Shown here: positions 6,054-6,119 of the stretch, piece by piece
Position numbering within the stretch: position 1 is the first letter of the stretch
Layout: each line of letters starts with the position of its first letter
Assembly (NCBI GenBank): GCA_002862265.1
Contig: PKCQ01000709.1
Coordinates: 1-6,119 of the forward strand
Length of the DNA stretch: 6,119 nucleotides
Direction: 5' to 3'
Source of the DNA: Planctomycetaceae bacterium
Lineage (GTDB): Bacteria > Planctomycetota > Planctomycetia > Pirellulales > Pirellulaceae
Position numbers and translations under genes: made by a program
Notes under the pieces: generated by a model
Told to the model about the DNA's origin: nothing
Seen by the model: the letters and a program-made list of their open reading frames with translations, nothing else
The model's database searches: none

Positions 6054-6119
6054 GAGGATATCTGTAATCATTTTAAGCTGCCTGAAACAATCGAAATGTT
6101 TCCCCAGTGGAATTGCAAT

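Noticed and set aside
6096..6119. ATG followed by seven open codons at the right edge, possibly the next gene
   Set aside because: Too short to judge and without a ribosome site; it could be real only if the frame stays open beyond the window.

Overview
This 6.1-kb window looks like chromosome of a planctomycete, most likely from the Pirellulaceae side. That is inferred from the gene content, not from a marker gene. The window holds a signal-anchored 24-residue leucine-rich-repeat protein, an FG-GAP/VCBS beta-propeller, a short lipoprotein with a carboxypeptidase-regulatory-like (transthyretin-like) fold and a heptahaem cytochrome of the c554-like type. Shine-Dalgarno signals are weak or absent and G+C is near 50% by eye. 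No transposase, integrase, tRNA, rRNA or CRISPR array is visible.

Layout: (1) 15-1412 (+) encodes a membrane-anchored cytochrome with seven CXXCH haem sites; its ATG may overlap the TGA of a gene lying left of the window. (2) 1481-2251 (-) encodes a 256-residue polytopic membrane protein of unknown family with a regular glycine zipper. It converges on the cytochrome gene across a 68-bp gap, and a perfect 10-bp inverted repeat covers the last codons of the cytochrome. (3) 2445-3908 (-) encodes the LRR protein, upstream of the membrane protein gene on the same strand. The 193-bp gap between them holds a 50-codon stop-free stretch in the LRR frame and a possible promoter. (4) 3909-4134 is a divergent, apparently gene-free intergenic region with a TATAAT box. 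(5) 4135-5427 (+) encodes an FG-GAP protein with seven acidic calcium-type loops, fitting a seven-bladed propeller. (6) 5499-5981 (+) encodes the lipoprotein, followed at 6006-6053 by a strong rho-independent terminator. The last 66 bases hold nothing I can support.

Functionally, nearly everything is predicted to sit in or face the periplasm/cell envelope: a multihaem electron carrier or oxidoreductase, a membrane protein, two anchored repeat scaffolds and a lipoprotein. The FG-GAP and lipoprotein genes probably share a transcript, because they are 71 bp apart with no terminator between them and one after the second. The LRR and membrane protein genes may form a second unit. Nothing in the sequence proves that the five products act in one pathway. 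I do not see a clear new defence or mobile system here. The most unusual items are the inverted repeat at the cytochrome 3' end, the in-frame stretch after the LRR stop codon and the unassigned glycine-zipper membrane protein.
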